Shown: piece by piece, positions 61,399-64,000 of the stretch | How positions within the stretch are numbered: the stretch's first letter is position 1 | How the letters are laid out: each line of letters starts with the position of its first letter | Assembly: GCF_000230895.2 (NCBI RefSeq) | Contig: NC_016604.1 | Coordinates: forward strand, 1,240,001-1,304,000 | DNA length: 64,000 bases | DNA from: Mycolicibacterium rhodesiae NBB3 | GTDB lineage: Bacteria > Actinomycetota > Actinomycetes > Mycobacteriales > Mycobacteriaceae | Direction of reading: 5' to 3' | Notes under the pieces: model-generated | Told to the model about the DNA's origin: nothing | Databases searched by the model: none | Seen by the model: the letters and a program-made list of their open reading frames with translations, nothing else | Made by a program: the position numbers and the translations under genes

Positions 61399-62870
61399 GC
61401 GTTTCCCTCGGCGCCCCGTACGCTGCGGACAAAGCCCAACAGGACTCCCACATCGTGGCGGTAACCGGGAAGCGCCATGGCGGGCAGGCAGACAGCAGTG
61501 AATGCGACCGTTGCAATGAGCAGCGCAGCGATGTCAGGCAGCGTGTCGGCGAGGTGGCCGGCGATCCACGCCGCGACCGCTGCGAGGGCGAACAGGACCG
61601 CAGGCCGAAATGCCGGCATCAGAACGGGGCCGGCGCGTACGTTCGCGCGAGGGAGGGCGAAGAAGGCTGCGGAGATGAGGAGCAGGGCTTGGCCGACTGC
61701 GGCGGCGAGCGCCACCCATAACGGTCCCCACGCGGCGGCGGCGATGATGAGTGCGATCATGACGAGGCGGGCTCCGAGTTCGGTCGCGAATAGCAGGCCA
61801 GTCTTGCCCTGCGAGAGCAGCACCCAGTAGGTCACATATCCGATTGCCTGCAGAGCGCCCGCCAGGCAGAGGACGCGAAGCAGCGGCACGGACTCTTGCC
61901 AGCCATCGCCGAGGATCACGGGAACCAGCCAGTCACCGGTGCCTGCGGCGAATGCCAGCACCGAGAGCAGCAGCGTCGAGAGCGCGAGTTGGGTCTTCCG
62001 CACCGCCTCGAGATATGACGCGGGATCACCTTGGAGTCTTGCGAGATAGGGAAGGACGACGCGGGTGAGCGGGGCCGCCACCTGTTGAGCCGGAATTCGG
62101 GCGATCTGGAAGGCCCGATTGTAGAAGCCGAGCGCGGTGGCGCCCCACACGCGCCCGATTGCGATTTGATCGATGTTGGTCGACACATAGTTGATCACCT
62201 GCGTGAGGAGAATGTTCACCCCGAAGGTGAGCAAAGATCGCATCGGTGTACCGCGGCGGTACCAGCCCGGCCACCAGCGTGCCCAGGTAATGATGATCGC
62301 GTTCGTGACGACCGCCGCGATAACCGGCATGGCCACCAGCGCCCAGTACGACCAGCCGACCAGCGCCCCGACGAGCGCGCCGAAGAATCCGGCCGCCTGC
62401 CCGAGGGTATCGGCAGCCGCTATCACGCCGAAGCGCAGTTCACGGTTGAGTTCAGTGCGGAACTGCACCGCGATTCCGTTGAGCAAGAACACTGAAGCCA
62501 GAACCATGCTGACGGGCGCGACGCGCGGATCGTCATAGAACGAGGCCAACGGGCCAGCCGCGACGCATATCAGAGCCGCGACTACGAAGCCGATCCCGGT
62601 GTTGTACCAGAAGAGGTTGGTGCGCTGGTCGGCGTGCAACTGCTCGGCCTGCAGCGCGGCGAGCGAGAGTCCGAAATCGCCGATCACATAAGCGATGCCG
62701 ACAACGCCGGTAACCATTGCGACGAGTCCGAAATCGGCTGGGCTGAGCAACCGTGAGAACACAACGAGCGCAAGCAACTGAAGCGCGTAACGGCCCCACT
62801 GGCCGCTGAGCGCCAGGAGAGCGTTGCCGCTCGCCGATCGCCCACGTCCGGTTCTCACTCGTTCCCCCAC
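61395..62870 (-). CDS. Wzx-type polysaccharide flippase (MOP superfamily)
   Basis: A 491-residue integral membrane protein with about 14 TM helices and the Polysacc_synt domain: SGQWGRYALQLLALVVFSRL at the N-terminus and LSPADFGLVAMVTGVVGIAY (~42-61), then IDQIAIGRVWGATALGFYNR (~235-254). It should flip undecaprenyl-linked repeat units across the membrane for polymerisation. The start is GTG at 62870, with an alternative GTG at 62858. It is coupled to the downstream glycosyltransferase and divergent from the Wzy-like gene. Confidence 0.92.
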   Translation of the reverse strand: MGERVRTGRGRSASGNALLALSGQWGRYALQLLALVVFSRLLSPADFGLVAMVTGVVGIAYVIGDFGLSLAALQAEQLHADQRTNLFWYNTGIGFVVAALICVAAGPLASFYDDPRVAPVSMVLASVFLLNGIAVQFRTELNRELRFGVIAAADTLGQAAGFFGALVGALVGWSYWALVAMPVIAAVVTNAIIITWARWWPGWYRRGTPMRSLLTFGVNILLTQVINYVSTNIDQIAIGRVWGATALGFYNRAFQIARIPAQQVAAPLTRVVLPYLARLQGDPASYLEAVRKTQLALSTLLLSVLAFAAGTGDWLVPVILGDGWQESVPLLRVLCLAGALQAIGYVTYWVLLSQGKTGLLFATELGARLVMIALIIAAAAWGPLWVALAAAVGQALLLISAAFFALPRANVRAGPVLMPAFRPAVLFALAAVAAWIAGHLADTLPDIAALLIATVAFTAVCLPAMALPGYRHDVGVLLGFVRSVRGAEGNA

Positions 62871-62946
62871 TCATCCGGCCGGTAACATCCCACAAGCTAC
62901 GCGTGTGGCCATCGTGGCGGCATGACTGGTCAGTGCGAGTGGAGGG

Positions 62947-64000
62947 ATGATGCAGCAGAGAGGTCGGCTGTTCATCACCACTGACACCGCAGCCGTGCTC
63001 CTCGTCGTCGTGATGTGGGTCCGCGCTGTCGGATCGCTGATCGCGCTGTCACTGACGGCGGACAAGAAGTTCGTCCCGGTCGGCCAAGAGCCGATCTGGA
63101 CGCCCGCCGCAAGCCTGACGTCCCGAGGGCTGTACGTGCTCGTGATCGGTATCTGCCTCGGCATCATCCTGTTCCGCATGAACGAGCTGACCCGACCGGG
63201 CCTGTGGCGCGTCGTTGCCGTGCTGGCGCCCTGGTTCTGCATCCTGCTGCGGGATTTGTATTCCGGCTCGCCAACGCCCGACAGTGTCCTCTACGTGATG
63301 GTGGTGTTGGCGCTGGCCGCGTTGCGGCCCGATCCTCGTCGCATTCTCGTCACGTTGGGTTCACTGGTCTTGCTCACGGCAGTCATCGCCCTTGCGTTGG
63401 GCTTGCTCCTGCCGGGTGCCGGCGTACTGCATGACTCCAAGGGGTCTGCATTCCAGCGTTCCGATAAGACGGTGTTTCCGTCGCTGGGTCTCTTGCAGGG
63501 CATGTTCACTTCAGAGAACAATCTGGGCACGTACATTTCGATCGGGTCTGCGGCGGTGGCGACGCTGCGGCCGTGGTGGCTGCGGCTGTCCGGCCTGGGG
63601 ATCATCGTGTTCGCGGTTCTTTGGTCGTCCAGTCGCAGTTCGATGTTCGCCTTGGCGTGCATGCTGGTGGTGGGCATCGTGGTGTGGGCCATCGGGGAGT
63701 TCGGCCGGCGCCCTGCGGCGGCGGTGGCACGCGTTGCGGCCTTTGCGGCAATCCTCACGATGTGCGCGCTGCCATTGATGGGATGGGGTGATGACGCATT
63801 CACCGATCGCGGCTTCATCTGGGATCGCGCGCTGGCCGAGTGGTCATCGCGAGCGTACCTTTTCGGCCTCGGACACGACTGGTTCCAGCACGTCGCGGAG
63901 AGCGACACGTCGCCGTTGAGCGTGGGTGCCTATCAAGGTCACAATCAGTTCGTCCAGTTTCTTGTCACCGGCGGGGTGGTGTTCGCGCTCTTCGCTGTCG
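62947..64000 (+). CDS. O-antigen ligase/Wzy-like polymerase (partial, runs off window)
   Basis: An open frame from ATG 62947 (or ATG 62950) to the window end, at least 351 residues, with about nine hydrophobic segments. GGAGGG (62941-62946) is the ribosome binding site. The long external loop contains TSENNLGTYISIG and the late GHNQFVQFLVTGG matches the Wzy_C/O-antigen ligase signature. It would polymerise or ligate the flipped repeat units. The 3' end is missing, so length and final helices are unknown. Divergent from the flippase gene by 76 bp. Confidence 0.85.
   Translation, partial: MMQQRGRLFITTDTAAVLLVVVMWVRAVGSLIALSLTADKKFVPVGQEPIWTPAASLTSRGLYVLVIGICLGIILFRMNELTRPGLWRVVAVLAPWFCILLRDLYSGSPTPDSVLYVMVVLALAALRPDPRRILVTLGSLVLLTAVIALALGLLLPGAGVLHDSKGSAFQRSDKTVFPSLGLLQGMFTSENNLGTYISIGSAAVATLRPWWLRLSGLGIIVFAVLWSSSRSSMFALACMLVVGIVVWAIGEFGRRPAAAVARVAAFAAILTMCALPLMGWGDDAFTDRGFIWDRALAEWSSRAYLFGLGHDWFQHVAESDTSPLSVGAYQGHNQFVQFLVTGGVVFALFAV

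Overview
The window is high-GC DNA from a mycobacterium, most likely a rapid-growing Mycolicibacterium-type species. Evidence is the protein content (PknG with a rubredoxin module, GlnX/GlnH, LpqL, DUF222/13E12 HNH protein, TIGR00027 methyltransferase), the GTG/TTG starts, and a long block whose gene order matches, from memory, M. tuberculosis H37Rv Rv0434 back to Rv0408. The block is inverted relative to H37Rv numbering, so the left side is the Rv0434 side. No rRNA, tRNA, CRISPR array or insertion sequence was seen.

Layout. 1-5.3 kb: a DUF1707 membrane protein, a NarL-type two-component system, a CBS protein with an ArsB/NhaD-type transporter, and a flavin monooxygenase. 5.4-11.6 kb: a complete Mrp (Mnh) Na+/H+ antiporter operon in which A carries a fused B domain; adjacent subunit genes overlap by ATGA. 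11.5-17.4 kb: a methyltransferase, then the conserved block LON-domain protein, YbdK-type ligase, SodC, LytR_C protein, DUF3263 protein, Def and a GNAT protein. 17.4-21.4 kb: a 13E12-family HNH protein, XthA and a 14-TM exporter. 21.5-24.6 kb: TPP riboswitch, thiC, thiD and a small hydrolase. 24.7-31.7 kb: accessory genes (Septum_form protein, Baeyer-Villiger-like monooxygenase, double TetR regulator, small membrane proteins, APC and NCS2 permeases). 31.6-40.1 kb: two LpqL-type M28 lipoproteins, an SGNH hydrolase, thiG-thiS-thiO behind a second TPP riboswitch, an FAD oxidoreductase, thiE and mutT3. 40.2-48.5 kb: glnX-glnH-pknG, a STAS protein, ackA and pta.

After pta the H37Rv synteny stops. 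From about 48.8 kb to the right edge is an exopolysaccharide region. It opens with a set of decayed genes: a membrane-protein fragment, a frameshifted C-terminal relic of a BcsB-like protein, and the C-terminus of another membrane protein. Then come intact genes for an EEP-family protein, an epimerase, a DUF1972 glycosyltransferase, a PIG-L deacetylase, a nucleotide-sugar dehydrogenase, an intact BcsB-like secreted/anchored protein, a Wzz-like protein, a GT2, a GT-B glycosyltransferase, a Wzx-type flippase and a Wzy/O-antigen-ligase-like protein running off the end. Together these supply sugar activation and oxidation, chain building, flipping, polymerisation and length control. This is a Wzx/Wzy-type polysaccharide locus with a BcsB-like partner, unlike the glycans usually described for mycobacteria, and is the best candidate here for an undescribed system.

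Functional themes: thiamin supply (two riboswitch-controlled operons plus a separate thiE), amino-acid sensing (GlnX/GlnH/PknG), acetate overflow (AckA/Pta), ion homeostasis (Mrp) and surface polysaccharide.
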